A stretch of 64,000 bases of DNA, taken from the NCBI RefSeq assembly GCF_003116815.1, contig NZ_QDKQ01000026.1:1-64000 (forward strand), given 5' to 3'. A model generated the notes under the pieces. That model saw nothing but the letters and a program-made list of their open reading frames with translations. It was not told the DNA's origin and did no database searches. The DNA is from Caulobacter endophyticus. GTDB lineage: Bacteria; Pseudomonadota; Alphaproteobacteria; Caulobacterales; Caulobacteraceae. The stretch's first letter is position 1. The number at the start of each line of letters is the position of its first letter. The position numbers were made by a program, and so were the translations under genes. Below, piece by piece: positions 27,958 to 37,030 of the stretch.

Positions 27958-28325
27958 GTTATCCCCTGCTCAACAAGAGCCCCGCCCAGCCGGCGGCACA
28001 AAAACATCGAGTGATTGTAATTCGACATTCCGTGTCGAAGCGCAATCACCAACTGATGACTATTAAAAAGAAATTTTTATGTGGCCAAAGTTTGTGGCGC
28101 CCGACGACGGGACCATGCAATCACGCGATCAACCGTCCGGGATCGGAACGCCTGTCAAACTTGGCTATAAGGGGCATTAATCACCCTGATGATAAAAAGA
28201 GCAGGGTTCGAGCAACAATTATACTTACCTTGACCGTAGGCGCGGCGCTCTATGCGGAAAAAGCTGGCAAGCTCTTCAAACGCGCATTCGAGTCGCCCAT
28301 CGAACATGCTTAACAGGCCGACCCA
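27958..28325. other. AT-richer intergenic region upstream of ugd and the SGNH gene
   Basis: About 370 bases with clearly lower G+C than the rest of the window, including ATTAAAAAGAAATTTTTATG near 28060. It should contain the divergent promoters. A GTG-initiated frame at 28011-28313 (100 codons) is open but lacks a ribosome binding site and recognisable homology, so it is not called as a gene. Confidence 0.4.
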
Positions 28326-29114
28326 ATGAGCCCCCTCGCCGCCTATCTGCACGACCTGAAGCACTCGCGGTTCTTCCTGCCTGGCCTGGGCGTGGGGATC
28401 GTGCTGGGCTTTGGCCTGGCGGCGGCGTGGTTCCAGACCACCCTGCCCCAATGGCGCCCGACCGGCAGCGCCGCGGCCCGCACCGTCGTCAAGCTGGACG
28501 CCGCGCCGGGCGAGCCCGTGCGCCTCAGGCGCGGCGCGGTCATCGTCTGCGAGGGCGACAGCCTGACCTACGGCTTCAAGCGCTGGGGCGAGTCGATTCC
28601 CGGCATCAACGGCTCGCCCTCGCCGCGCAGCCCCAAGCCCTATCCCGAGACCCTGCGCGACCTGCTGGGCGGCGAGGTCGCCGTGGTCAACCACGGCAAG
28701 CCGGGCGACCAGACCCTGGACGGCCTGACCCGCTGGGCGCGCGAGCCGACCGGCGACCTGACGATCATCATGTACGGCGCCAACGACGCCAAGGTGCGCG
28801 GCAAGCCCGGCGCTCTGGACGTCAAGGTCTATGCCAGCCTGCTGGAAGCCCTGGTCCGCCGCCGCCTCGACGACGGCGGCCAGGTGATCGTGCTGCTGCC
28901 GCCGCCGGCCTCGGCCCGCGACACCCAAGCCAGGCTCGACCCCTTCCGCGAAGCCGCCGCCCAGGTCGCCGCCCGCACGGGGGTCAAGGCCGTCGACGCC
29001 GCACACGCCCTGGCCGATATCGGCGCGCCGCTGCAGTACGACGGCCTGCACCTGAACGACCGGGCCAACCTGGCCATCGCCCAGGCCCTGGCGCAGCACA
29101 TCCGCGTCGAATAG
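28326..29114 (+). CDS. SGNH/GDSL-family hydrolase, membrane-anchored
   Basis: A 262-residue protein with an N-terminal membrane helix (about residues 17-37) and a periplasmic esterase-type domain. The conserved blocks are present: GDSLTYG with the nucleophile Ser, Gly in NHGKPGDQT, GAND, and the DGLHLN block carrying the Asp-x2-His pair. SGNH proteins include O-acetylesterases acting on polysaccharides, which would fit the polysaccharide-related ugd next door, but this is inference. Confidence 0.88.
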   Translation: MSPLAAYLHDLKHSRFFLPGLGVGIVLGFGLAAAWFQTTLPQWRPTGSAAARTVVKLDAAPGEPVRLRRGAVIVCEGDSLTYGFKRWGESIPGINGSPSPRSPKPYPETLRDLLGGEVAVVNHGKPGDQTLDGLTRWAREPTGDLTIIMYGANDAKVRGKPGALDVKVYASLLEALVRRRLDDGGQVIVLLPPPASARDTQARLDPFREAAAQVAARTGVKAVDAAHALADIGAPLQYDGLHLNDRANLAIAQALAQHIRVE

Positions 29115-29205
29115 CCCGGCCCGCCGACCGGCGATGCAGCCTCAGGATGCTTGCGCGGCGCCCCGCGCGGACCCAGTCTCGCCCGGCCAAGCTGGACGTT
29201 CCGCG

Positions 29206-29664
29206 ATGCCCGCCCTGCCGACGCCGCTCCCCGCGACCGACGGCGCCGCCCGACCCAAGAGGCCGAAGCGACGGACGGGTCCTCTACGCATCCTGGTCGT
29301 CGACGACACCCCCGCCAACCGCACCCTCGCCGAAGCCGTCCTGGGCGCGGCCGGTCATCTGGTCACCGGCGCGTCCGACGGCGCATCGGGCGTGGCGGCA
29401 GTACGCGACGGGGCTTTCGACGTCGTTCTGATGGACGTGCGCATGCCGGGCATGGACGGCCTGGAGGCTGCGCGGGCCATCCGCGCCCTGCCCCCACCGG
29501 CCGGCGCCGTGCCGATCCTGGCCCTCACCGCCGACGCCCCGCCTTCCGAAATCAGAGCCTTCCTCGCCGCCGGCATGGACGGCCACCTAGCCAAGCCGCT
29601 CGACATTCCAGGACTGCTGATCCGCGTGAAGGAGGCGGCGGCGATCCGGCGGGGAACTCGCTAG
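29206..29664 (+). CDS. Single-domain response regulator (receiver domain)
   Basis: A 152-residue protein with a basic Pro-rich N-terminal extension and one receiver domain: acidic pair in ILVVDDTPANR, phosphoacceptor Asp in VVLMDVRMPGMDG, Thr in LALTADAP and Lys in HLAKPLD. There is no output domain, as in CheY/DivK-type adaptors or phosphorelay intermediates. An ATG at 29134 in the same frame is an alternative start; neither has a strong ribosome binding site. No kinase is adjacent. Confidence 0.85.
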   Translation: MPALPTPLPATDGAARPKRPKRRTGPLRILVVDDTPANRTLAEAVLGAAGHLVTGASDGASGVAAVRDGAFDVVLMDVRMPGMDGLEAARAIRALPPPAGAVPILALTADAPPSEIRAFLAAGMDGHLAKPLDIPGLLIRVKEAAAIRRGTR

Positions 29665-29717
29665 CTCACCCGCACTCGCCCAGAGGCGGGAGATAAGCCT
29701 CAAGCCGACCGTCCCGC

Positions 29718-29960
29718 TTGGACACTTTGTCCACGACACCTGAGCGACCAAAATTGGTAGGGCTGCCCGGTCCTTGGAAAAGCGATGCGCCTTGGTTTCC
29801 GACGCCCGCCTGGAGCAACATTGTGAATTGGGTAGATTGGTTTCCTATAGTTTTCTTCCCCCTCAAGATCCTGGTTCTGGGGGTCGGAATGTTCTTCTCC
29901 ATCAAATGGCATCACGACCAGGCGAAGAAAGAAAAAGAGAAACGAGACCAGTCGACCTGA
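29718..29960 (+). CDS. Small single-pass membrane protein, hypothetical
   Basis: An 80-residue Trp/Pro-rich polypeptide (KSDAPWFPTPAWSNIVNWVD) with one membrane helix (PIVFFPLKILVLGVGMFF) and a basic tail rich in Lys and Glu. Its composition looks like a genuine membrane microprotein rather than random frame. The TTG start has no clear ribosome binding site. It is in a locally AT-rich patch and ends just downstream of convergent kdpE. Function unknown. Confidence 0.5.
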   Translation: MDTLSTTPERPKLVGLPGPWKSDAPWFPTPAWSNIVNWVDWFPIVFFPLKILVLGVGMFFSIKWHHDQAKKEKEKRDQST

Positions 29961-30017
29961 TGGCGGCGACGGCCGGATCACCGTCGCGGCAGGCGTGACG
30001 GGATTTCCGCTCCGGCC

Positions 30018-30710
30018 TCAATCGGCGATGAACCGGTACCCCACCCCCGGCTCGGTCAGCAGAATCTTCGGATGGGCCGGGTCGGCTTCCAGCTTCTGCC
30101 GCAGTTGGCCGACGAACACCCGCAGATACTGGGTGTCGTGCATGTGGGCCGGCCCCCAGACCGAGGTCAGCAGCTCCTTGTGGGTCAGCACCTTGCCGCG
30201 CCCCATGGCCAGGCGCGCCAGCACCTCGTATTCGCGCGGCGAGACCTTCACCACCGCCCCGTCGCGGGTGACCAGGCGCTTTTCCAGGTCCAGCTCCACG
30301 GCCCCGGCGCGGATCGGACCGACCGGCGCCTGGGTCGCCGCCCTCTGGCGCAGGGCCACGCGCAGCCGGGCCAGCAGTTCGCCCACCCCGAACGGCTTTT
30401 CCACATAGTCGTTGGCGCCCCGGTCCAGGGCCTCGATCTTCTCGATCTCGCGGTCGCGGGCCGACAGGATCAGGATCGGCCCGTCATAGAAGGCCCGCGC
30501 CTTCTCCAGCACCGCCTTGCCGTCCATGTCGGGCAGGCCAAGGTCGAGCACGACGGCGTCGGGCGACCACAGGGCGATGCCGCGCAGCCCCTCCTGGCCG
30601 CCGTCGGCGCGCAGCGGGTCATAGCCGGCCGCGTCGAGCGCGGGGCCGAGGAACCGGTGGATCTGCGGCTCGTCGTCGATGACCAGGATGCGGGGGCGAA
30701 GCGCGCTCAT
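30018..30710 (-). CDS. kdpE: KdpE response regulator
   Basis: A 230-residue OmpR/PhoB-family regulator that activates kdp transcription when phosphorylated by KdpD. Receiver landmarks: ILVIDDEPQI, phosphoacceptor VVLDLGLPDMDG and Lys in YVEKPFG; the C-terminal winged helix contains SPREYEVLARL and LRVFVGQLRQKLE. It is the last gene of the kdp operon, seven bases after kdpD. Confidence 0.95.
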   Translation of the reverse strand: MSALRPRILVIDDEPQIHRFLGPALDAAGYDPLRADGGQEGLRGIALWSPDAVVLDLGLPDMDGKAVLEKARAFYDGPILILSARDREIEKIEALDRGANDYVEKPFGVGELLARLRVALRQRAATQAPVGPIRAGAVELDLEKRLVTRDGAVVKVSPREYEVLARLAMGRGKVLTHKELLTSVWGPAHMHDTQYLRVFVGQLRQKLEADPAHPKILLTEPGVGYRFIAD

Positions 30711-30717
30711 GATCGGC

Positions 30718-33438
30718 TCATAGCAGATGGTGGGGCGTTTCGACGCCCTTGGGCAGGCTGATCAGCATCCGCGTGCCCTTGCCGTCGTGGATCGGGCTGG
30801 CGGCGGCGATCCGCCCCCCCATGGCCTCGACGAAGCCCTTTGCGATCGCCAGACCCAGCCCCACGCCCTGGCTGGCGTTCGCCGAGCGGTCGCTGGGCTC
30901 CTGCAGGCGGCGGAACTTCTCGAACACGCGCTCCAGGTCGGCAGGCGGAATGCCCCGCCCTTCGTCCTCGATGCTGATCACCACGTGGGCGCGGTCCTCG
31001 TAGGCGGCGACCTCGATGCGCGCGCCAGGCGGGCTATAGGCGATGGCGTTCTCCAGGATGTTGACCGCCACCTGCTCCAGCAGGCTCGGGTCGGCCTGGA
31101 CCAGGCTGAGCGTCTCGAGGAAGTCGCGCGTCAGCACCCGGCCGTCCAGCCGGCGGGCCACGCGGTCGCACGCGGCGGCCAACACGTCGCGCACGTCGAT
31201 CCAGTCGGTGCGCAGCTTCAGCCCGCCGCCCTCGATGCGGGTCATGTCCAGCAGGTTGGCGACGTAGCCGTTGAGGCGCTCGGCTTCTTCCTTGACGCCC
31301 ATGGCCAGGTCCAGCCGCGCCGGCGCCGACAGCTTGTCGCCGTAGTCGATCAGGGTGGTGGCCGCGCCCAGCACCGTGGTCAGCGGCGTGCGCAGGTCAT
31401 GGCTGATGGAGTTCAGCAGGGCGTTGCGGAAGCGGTCGGAGCGGCGCAGGGCCTCGGCCTCCACAGCGCCGGCGGCCAGCTCCGCGCGTTGCAGGGCCAC
31501 GGCGCCCTGGTCGAGCAAGGCCAGCAGCAGGCGCTCCTCGTCGGAGCCGGAGGCCAGGGCCCCGGCCTCGATCCCGGCCACGCCGGCGCGGGCGCCCAGT
31601 CCCTCCAGCGGCCAGAAGGTCCAGGCCGCCTGCGGCAGGGTGCCGGTGCCCGCGCCGGCCGCCTCGCCCTTCTCCCAGGCCCAGCGGGCGGCGGCCATGG
31701 GCGCGGTTCCGAGGTCGGCGAAGTCCGGCGCTCCGGCGACCGGCGCCAGCTCTCCATCGCTGGGCAGGAAGACAATGGCCCGCGCGCCCGAGGCGGCGGC
31801 CGCCTGCTCGGCCAGGGCCTTGGCCACCGCCGCCTTGCCCGAGGCCGCCGACAGGGTGCGGCTGGCGGCCAGCAGGGTGGTGACGCCCGCCGCGCGCTTC
31901 TGCGAGCCCAGCGCCTGGTCGCGCACCCGTCCCGCCAGCCCGCCGGTGGCCAGGGCCACCGCCCAGAACACGATCAGGGTCAGCACGTCGGTGGGCGAGC
32001 CGATCGCCAGGCTGTAGCGCGGGGCCAGAAAGAAGTAGTTGTAGATCAGGAAGGCCGCCGTCGCCGCCGCCAGGGCGGGACGCAGGCCGTGCATCACCCC
32101 CGCCGCCAGCACCGCGGCCAGGTAGATCATCCCAAGCTCCACCCGGTCGAAGGCGGTGTCCAGCCCCCAGGCCACCAGGCTGGCCGCCGCCACGAAGCCG
32201 CCGGCCGTCAGGTAGGCGGGCCAGTCGAGGCGGCGGGGCCTGGGCGCCTGCGAATCCCGCACGCCCTCCGCGTCCGCCCCGGTGACCACGTGGATCGCCT
32301 GGCCCCGCGCCTCGCGCAGCAGCGCGGCGGCCAGCGAGCGGCCGGTCAGCTCGCGCCAGCGCGAATCCCTAGACCTGCCCCCCATTCGGCCGATCACGAT
32401 CTGGGTGACGTTGTTGCGCCGGGCCCAGGCCATGACCGAGGCGACCACGTCGGTCCCGGTCAGCACGACGGTCGAGCCGCCCAGCTGCTCGGCCAGCTTC
32501 AGCGCCTCGCGGGTGCGGGCCGCGGCGGCCTCGGGCGGCGGCGGGCGGTCGGGACGTTCCACATGGGCCACGGTCCACGGCGCGTCCATCATCATGTCCG
32601 ACAGCCGCCGGCCGGCGCGCACCAGACCCGCAGCCATGCCGTCGCCGCCGGCCAGGACGAGGATCCGCTCGCCCGCCGCCCACGGTCCCTCGACGCCCTT
32701 CTCGCGCATGGCCGCGACCAGCTGGTCGTCGACCGTCTGGGCCGCCCGCCGCAGGGCCAGTTCGCGCAGGGCGGTGAGGTTCTCGACCTTGAAGAAGTTC
32801 TCCGAGGCCAGCCGCGCGGTCTCAGGCACATAGACCTTGCCCGCCGCCATCCGCTCGCGCAGCTCGTCGGGCGTGATGTCGATAAGCTCGATGTCGTCGG
32901 CGCGGGCCAAGGCGCTGTCGGGCACGGTCTCGCGCTGGCGGGCGCCGGTGATGCTCAGGACGACGTCGACCAGGCTCTCCAGGTGCTGGACGTTCAGCGT
33001 CGTCCAGACGTCGATGCCGGCCGCCAGGATCTCCTCGACGTCCTGCCAGCGCTTGGGATGGCGCGAGCCCGGCGCGTTGGAGTGGGCGTACTCGTCGACC
33101 AGCAGCAGTTTCGGCCGCCGCTCCAGAGCCGCGTCGAGATCGAATTCCAGATAGCTGCGCCCCCGGCTGTCGACCGGACGGCGCGGCAGCACCTCCAGCC
33201 CGCGCAGCAGGCTTTCGGTCTCGCGGCGGCCATGGGTCTCGACGACCCCGACCAGCACGTCCTGGCCCTCGGCCTTCCGGCGACGGGCGGCGCGCAGCAT
33301 CTCGTAGGTCTTGCCCACGCCCGGAGCCATGCCCAGGAACACCTTGAGGCGCCCCCGGCGGGCCTTGTTGGCGGCCGCCAGAAGCGCCTCGGGGTCGGGG
33401 CGCCCCCTTTCGGGGTATGAAGAGGGGTCGCCTGCCAA
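30718..33438 (-). CDS. kdpD: KdpD osmosensitive K+ channel sensor kinase
   Basis: A 906-residue inner-membrane histidine kinase sensing low potassium. Order: N-terminal KdpD domain with Walker A MAPGVGKTYEM (about residue 36), a universal-stress-protein-like domain (VLAGGDGMAAG onwards), four clustered membrane helices (about residues 400-490), a GAF-like region, the HisKA box ISHDLRTPLTTVLGA and an HATPase domain (NILENAIAYSPPG, DEGRGIP). It starts at TTG 33438, three bases after the kdpC stop. Confidence 0.95.
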   Translation of the reverse strand: MAGDPSSYPERGRPDPEALLAAANKARRGRLKVFLGMAPGVGKTYEMLRAARRRKAEGQDVLVGVVETHGRRETESLLRGLEVLPRRPVDSRGRSYLEFDLDAALERRPKLLLVDEYAHSNAPGSRHPKRWQDVEEILAAGIDVWTTLNVQHLESLVDVVLSITGARQRETVPDSALARADDIELIDITPDELRERMAAGKVYVPETARLASENFFKVENLTALRELALRRAAQTVDDQLVAAMREKGVEGPWAAGERILVLAGGDGMAAGLVRAGRRLSDMMMDAPWTVAHVERPDRPPPPEAAAARTREALKLAEQLGGSTVVLTGTDVVASVMAWARRNNVTQIVIGRMGGRSRDSRWRELTGRSLAAALLREARGQAIHVVTGADAEGVRDSQAPRPRRLDWPAYLTAGGFVAAASLVAWGLDTAFDRVELGMIYLAAVLAAGVMHGLRPALAAATAAFLIYNYFFLAPRYSLAIGSPTDVLTLIVFWAVALATGGLAGRVRDQALGSQKRAAGVTTLLAASRTLSAASGKAAVAKALAEQAAAASGARAIVFLPSDGELAPVAGAPDFADLGTAPMAAARWAWEKGEAAGAGTGTLPQAAWTFWPLEGLGARAGVAGIEAGALASGSDEERLLLALLDQGAVALQRAELAAGAVEAEALRRSDRFRNALLNSISHDLRTPLTTVLGAATTLIDYGDKLSAPARLDLAMGVKEEAERLNGYVANLLDMTRIEGGGLKLRTDWIDVRDVLAAACDRVARRLDGRVLTRDFLETLSLVQADPSLLEQVAVNILENAIAYSPPGARIEVAAYEDRAHVVISIEDEGRGIPPADLERVFEKFRRLQEPSDRSANASQGVGLGLAIAKGFVEAMGGRIAAASPIHDGKGTRMLISLPKGVETPHHLL

Positions 33439-33441
33439 CGG

Positions 33442-34020
33442 CTAGCCGACCATCGGGAAGCGCGCGTCGAGCGCCCGGTTGACGTCCAGCACATTGACCC
33501 GCGGCTGGCCGATGAAGCCCAGCAGCGGCGGTTTGACGGCAGCGTCGATCATGGCCAGCACCTCGCCACGCGGCGCGTTGCGAGCGGTCGCGATGCGTCC
33601 GGCCTGCAGGCGGGCATAGGCCGGCGAGATGTCCGGATCCAGGCCCGAGCCGGACGTCGTGACCGCGTCGGCCGGAATGACCGCGCCGGGAAACTCGGCG
33701 CGCAGCGCGTCGGCGTCGGTCTTTTCGCGCTCGATCAGCTTGTCGTTCAGCGGGCCCATGTTCGAGCCGCTGGAAGCGCTGGCGTCATAGCCGTTGCCCG
33801 CCGCCGAAGGACGGCCGTGCAGATAGGCCGGCTTGGCGAAGGCCTGGCCGATCAGTTCCGAGCCGACGATCTGGCCGTGGGCGTCGCGGACCAGCGAGCC
33901 GTTGGCCTGCGCCGGGAAGGCGGCCTGGGCCACGCCGGTAATGGCCAGCGGATAGGCCAGGCCAAGAAGGACGGTGAAAAAGCCCATCGAAACGAGGGCC
34001 GGGCGAAGGTGCGAGATCAT
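33442..34020 (-). CDS. kdpC: KdpC subunit of the K+-transporting ATPase
   Basis: A 192-residue protein anchored by one N-terminal helix (about residues 9-32), with a periplasmic domain carrying the family stretches GSELIGQAF, SGSNMGPLN and SGSGLDPDISPAYA. KdpC stabilises the KdpAB pump. Here it is separated from kdpB by an outer-membrane protein gene and a small ORF, an uncommon order. Confidence 0.95.
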   Translation of the reverse strand: MISHLRPALVSMGFFTVLLGLAYPLAITGVAQAAFPAQANGSLVRDAHGQIVGSELIGQAFAKPAYLHGRPSAAGNGYDASASSGSNMGPLNDKLIEREKTDADALRAEFPGAVIPADAVTTSGSGLDPDISPAYARLQAGRIATARNAPRGEVLAMIDAAVKPPLLGFIGQPRVNVLDVNRALDARFPMVG

Positions 34021-34038
34021 GACCTTCCAGCTCCTTTC

Positions 34039-34824
34039 CTAGAACCGCTTCGAGACGCCGACGTACAGTTGCGCGTCGGGGGTGTCGCGGTTCAATCCGA
34101 AATTGGCGCCGGCGTCCAGTTGCAGGGTCGGCGCGACGAGATAGGCGGCGGCGACGTCGGCCGAAACCTGGGTCACCGTGTCGGCGGGGTCGAAGTTGCT
34201 GCTGGTCCACAGCTCGCCGACCAGGGTCAGTCGGTCGGTGACCGGGCGGGCCAGGTTGACGACATTGGTCACCGTCGCGTGGCGGCCTTCGCCGTCGGCG
34301 TCGAGCAGCAGGTCCACCTGTGGCCCGAAGGTCAGGGTGGCGCCGTCCAGCGCGATGCTGATCGGAACGGCTACGCCGCCCTCCACCTCGTCATTACCCA
34401 GGCCCTTGGCCGCCGTCGGAATCTTCACATAGGGCAGCAGGGCAAGGCTCACCTTGTCGCCGGAATGGACGCGGGTCTTGTACCGGACCCACACGTCGCC
34501 GACGCCATCGGTCTTGTCGTCGACGCCCGGCCCCTTCACGCGGGCCTGAAGGTAAGGCGTCCAGGTCACCTGCAGGTCGCTGCTGTCGGAAAGACCATAC
34601 TTCAGGGTCGTGGCGGCCACGGCGGTCGTCTCGGCCTTGATCCCGCCGGCCTTCGCCTGCGTCCAGTTCCCCCCGTCGGCCTCGACCTGCCAGGCGCCCT
34701 TGGGCACGCTGCACGTGCTGTTGGCCTTGGTCGGGCGGTCGGTGCAGATCGGGGTCTCGTCCGCCCAGGCGGCGGTGGCGACCAGGGTCGAGGCGGTGAT
34801 CACGAGAAACGCAAACTTGCGCAT
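34039..34824 (-). CDS. Outer-membrane beta-barrel 'transporter' (phenol-degradation MetA-type) inside the kdp operon
   Basis: A 261-residue protein with a signal peptide (ending TAAWAD), a disulfide-capable N-terminal Cys pair (TPICTDRPTKANSTC) and alternating beta strands ending in the aromatic C-terminus VGVSKRF typical of outer-membrane barrels. It resembles the Phenol_MetA_deg/putative transporter family. It sits between kdpB and kdpC with 18-31 base spacing, so it should be expressed with the pump; a role in letting K+ cross the outer membrane under starvation is an inference. Confidence 0.75.
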   Translation of the reverse strand: MRKFAFLVITASTLVATAAWADETPICTDRPTKANSTCSVPKGAWQVEADGGNWTQAKAGGIKAETTAVAATTLKYGLSDSSDLQVTWTPYLQARVKGPGVDDKTDGVGDVWVRYKTRVHSGDKVSLALLPYVKIPTAAKGLGNDEVEGGVAVPISIALDGATLTFGPQVDLLLDADGEGRHATVTNVVNLARPVTDRLTLVGELWTSSNFDPADTVTQVSADVAAAYLVAPTLQLDAGANFGLNRDTPDAQLYVGVSKRF

Positions 34825-34855
34825 TGGAGTTCTTCGTCTTTCAGGAAGAGAGAAA

Positions 34856-34942
34856 TCACTGGCTGCCGAGATTGGCCGCCAGGCAGACGAGCCCGATCGC
34901 CACGAGGCCGAAGACGACGTCCGTGATGATCGGGCGGTTCAT
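34856..34942 (-). CDS. Predicted 28-residue membrane microprotein after kdpB
   Basis: The ATG overlaps the kdpB stop (ATGA), encoding 28 residues that form a single hydrophobic helix (DVVFGLVAIGLVCLAANLG) after a short polar N-terminus. The size and topology recall KdpF, but the true kdpF lies upstream of kdpA. Translational coupling to kdpB makes expression likely; the function is unknown. Confidence 0.5.
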   Translation of the reverse strand: MNRPIITDVVFGLVAIGLVCLAANLGSQ

Positions 34943-37014
34943 CAGGCCAGCCCCAGGGCGGAGACGGCCATGTCGATGAGCTTGATGCCGACGAACGGAG
35001 CGACGAGACCGCCGACGCCGTAGATCAGCAGGTTGCGCGACAGGAGCTTGCCGGCGCCGATGGCGCGGTACTTCACGCCCTTCAGGGCCAGCGGGATCAG
35101 GGCCACGATCACCAGGGCGTTGAAGATCACTGCCGACAGGATCGCGCTCTGCGGGCTCGCCAGCTTCATGATGTTCAGCGCGCCAAGCGCCGGCAGCGAG
35201 ACCACGAACATCGCCGGGATGATGGCGAAGTACTTGGCCACGTCGTTGGCGATCGAGAAGGTCGTCAGGGCGCCGCGGGTGATCAGCATCTGTTTGCCGA
35301 CCTCGACGATCTCGATGACCTTGGTCGGGTCGCTGTCGAGATCGACCATGTTGCCGGCCTCGCGGGCGGCCTGGGCGCCGGTCTGCATGGCCACGCCGAC
35401 GTCCGCTTGAGCAAGCGCGGGGGCGTCGTTGGCGCCGTCGCCGCACATGGCCACCAGGCGTCCCTTGGCCTGCTCGGCGCGGATCAGCCGCAGCTTGTCC
35501 TCGGGGGTGGCCTCGGCCAGGAAATCGTCGACGCCGGCCTCCGAAGCGATGGCGGCGGCGGTCACCGGGTTGTCGCCGGTGATCATCACCGTGCGCAGGC
35601 CCATGCGGCGCAGGTCGGCGAACCTGGCCTTCACGCCCGGCTTGACCACGTCCTTCAGGTGGATGACGCCCACCAGCACGCCGTCCTCGCTGACCGCCAG
35701 CGGCGTGCCGCCCGAGCGGGCGATGCGGTCGACGGCCGCCATCACCTCGCCGGGGATCAGCTTGGGATCGATGGCCAGGCTGCGATAGACCGCGTCCACC
35801 GCGCCCTTGCGCCACGAACGGCCGTCGACGTCGAGGCCCGACTGGCGGGTCGCGGCGCTGAACGGGATGGCGGTCGCGCCGGCCGGGGACTCCAGGGAGA
35901 GGCCGGCCTGGCGGCCCAGCTCGACGATCGAGCGGCCTTCCGGCGTCTCGTCGGCCAGCGACGCCATGACCGCGGCGCGCAGGGCCGCGTCGGGACGCAC
36001 GCCGGGAGCGGCGATGACTTCCGTCGCCATGCGGTTGCCGAAGGTGATGGTGCCGGTCTTGTCGAGCAGCAGGGTGTCGACGTCGCCGGCGGCTTCCACC
36101 GCGCGGCCCGAGGTCGCCAGCACATTGACCTTCAAGAGGCGGTCCATGCCGGCGATGCCGACGGCCGAGAGCAGCCCGCCGATGGTCGTCGGGATCAGCG
36201 TGATGAACAGCGCGCCCAGCACCAGCGGGTCCAAAGCCACGCCCGAGAACTTGCCCAGGCCCAGGAGGGTGACCACCGCGATCAGGAAGATCAGGGTCAG
36301 GCCCGCCAGCAGCACGGCCAGGGCGATCTCGTTGGGCGTCTTGCGGCGGTCGGCGCCCTCGACCATGGCGATCATGCGGTCGAGGAAGGTCGAGCCCGGC
36401 GCGGCCGTGACCCGCACCTTGATCCAGTCGGAGACGACCGTGGTGCCGCCGGTCACCGCCGAACGGTCGCCGCCGCTTTCGCGGATCACCGGCGCGCTTT
36501 CGCCGGTGATGGCGGCCTCGTTGACGCTGGCCATGCCCTCGACGATCTCGCCGTCGGTAGGGACCACGTCGCCGGCCTCGACCAGCACGAGTTCGCCGGG
36601 AACCAGCTTGTGGGCCGGGGTCGGGATGATCGTGCCGGCCTGCTCGTCGATGATCAGCTTGGCCTTGGTGGTGACACGGGCGGCCCGAAGGCTGTCGGCG
36701 GCGGCCTTGCCGCGGCCCTCGGCCACGCTCTCGGCCAGGTTGGCGAAGAGCACGGTGGCCCAGAGCCACAGCGAGACCTGAACGGCGAAGCCGGCCGACT
36801 GCTGGGCGGCGATGGCGGCGACCGCCGAGACGCTCGACAGCAGCGCCACGATCCAAGTCGCGAAGATCACCGGATTTCCGGTCAGCTTGCGCGGGTCGAG
36901 CTTGAGGAAGGCGTCCTTGGCCGCGCGGGCCAGGATCGGGGTCGAGAGGCCGCCGGCGAGGCTGGCCGGCTTGCGCCGGGCGCCCTCGCCCGCTGCATTT
37001 TCATAGGTTGTCAT
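34942..37014 (-). CDS. kdpB: KdpB, P-type ATPase subunit of the K+ pump
   Basis: A 690-residue P-type ATPase that couples ATP hydrolysis to potassium import with KdpA. The phosphorylation motif [14 protein letters not shown], the TGES actuator motif ([15 protein letters not shown]), the nucleotide-binding region and [18 protein letters not shown] are all intact, with seven membrane helices. It starts 16 bases after the kdpA stop and overlaps the following microprotein gene by four bases. Confidence 0.97.
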   Translation of the reverse strand: MTTYENAAGEGARRKPASLAGGLSTPILARAAKDAFLKLDPRKLTGNPVIFATWIVALLSSVSAVAAIAAQQSAGFAVQVSLWLWATVLFANLAESVAEGRGKAAADSLRAARVTTKAKLIIDEQAGTIIPTPAHKLVPGELVLVEAGDVVPTDGEIVEGMASVNEAAITGESAPVIRESGGDRSAVTGGTTVVSDWIKVRVTAAPGSTFLDRMIAMVEGADRRKTPNEIALAVLLAGLTLIFLIAVVTLLGLGKFSGVALDPLVLGALFITLIPTTIGGLLSAVGIAGMDRLLKVNVLATSGRAVEAAGDVDTLLLDKTGTITFGNRMATEVIAAPGVRPDAALRAAVMASLADETPEGRSIVELGRQAGLSLESPAGATAIPFSAATRQSGLDVDGRSWRKGAVDAVYRSLAIDPKLIPGEVMAAVDRIARSGGTPLAVSEDGVLVGVIHLKDVVKPGVKARFADLRRMGLRTVMITGDNPVTAAAIASEAGVDDFLAEATPEDKLRLIRAEQAKGRLVAMCGDGANDAPALAQADVGVAMQTGAQAAREAGNMVDLDSDPTKVIEIVEVGKQMLITRGALTTFSIANDVAKYFAIIPAMFVVSLPALGALNIMKLASPQSAILSAVIFNALVIVALIPLALKGVKYRAIGAGKLLSRNLLIYGVGGLVAPFVGIKLIDMAVSALGLA

Positions 37015-37030
37015 GGAAGTGCGCTTTCGA

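Noticed and set aside
28011..28313. A 100-codon GTG-initiated ORF in the AT-rich intergenic region
   Set aside because: It has no ribosome binding site, no recognisable domain, and mixed polarity typical of chance frames; described only as intergenic sequence.
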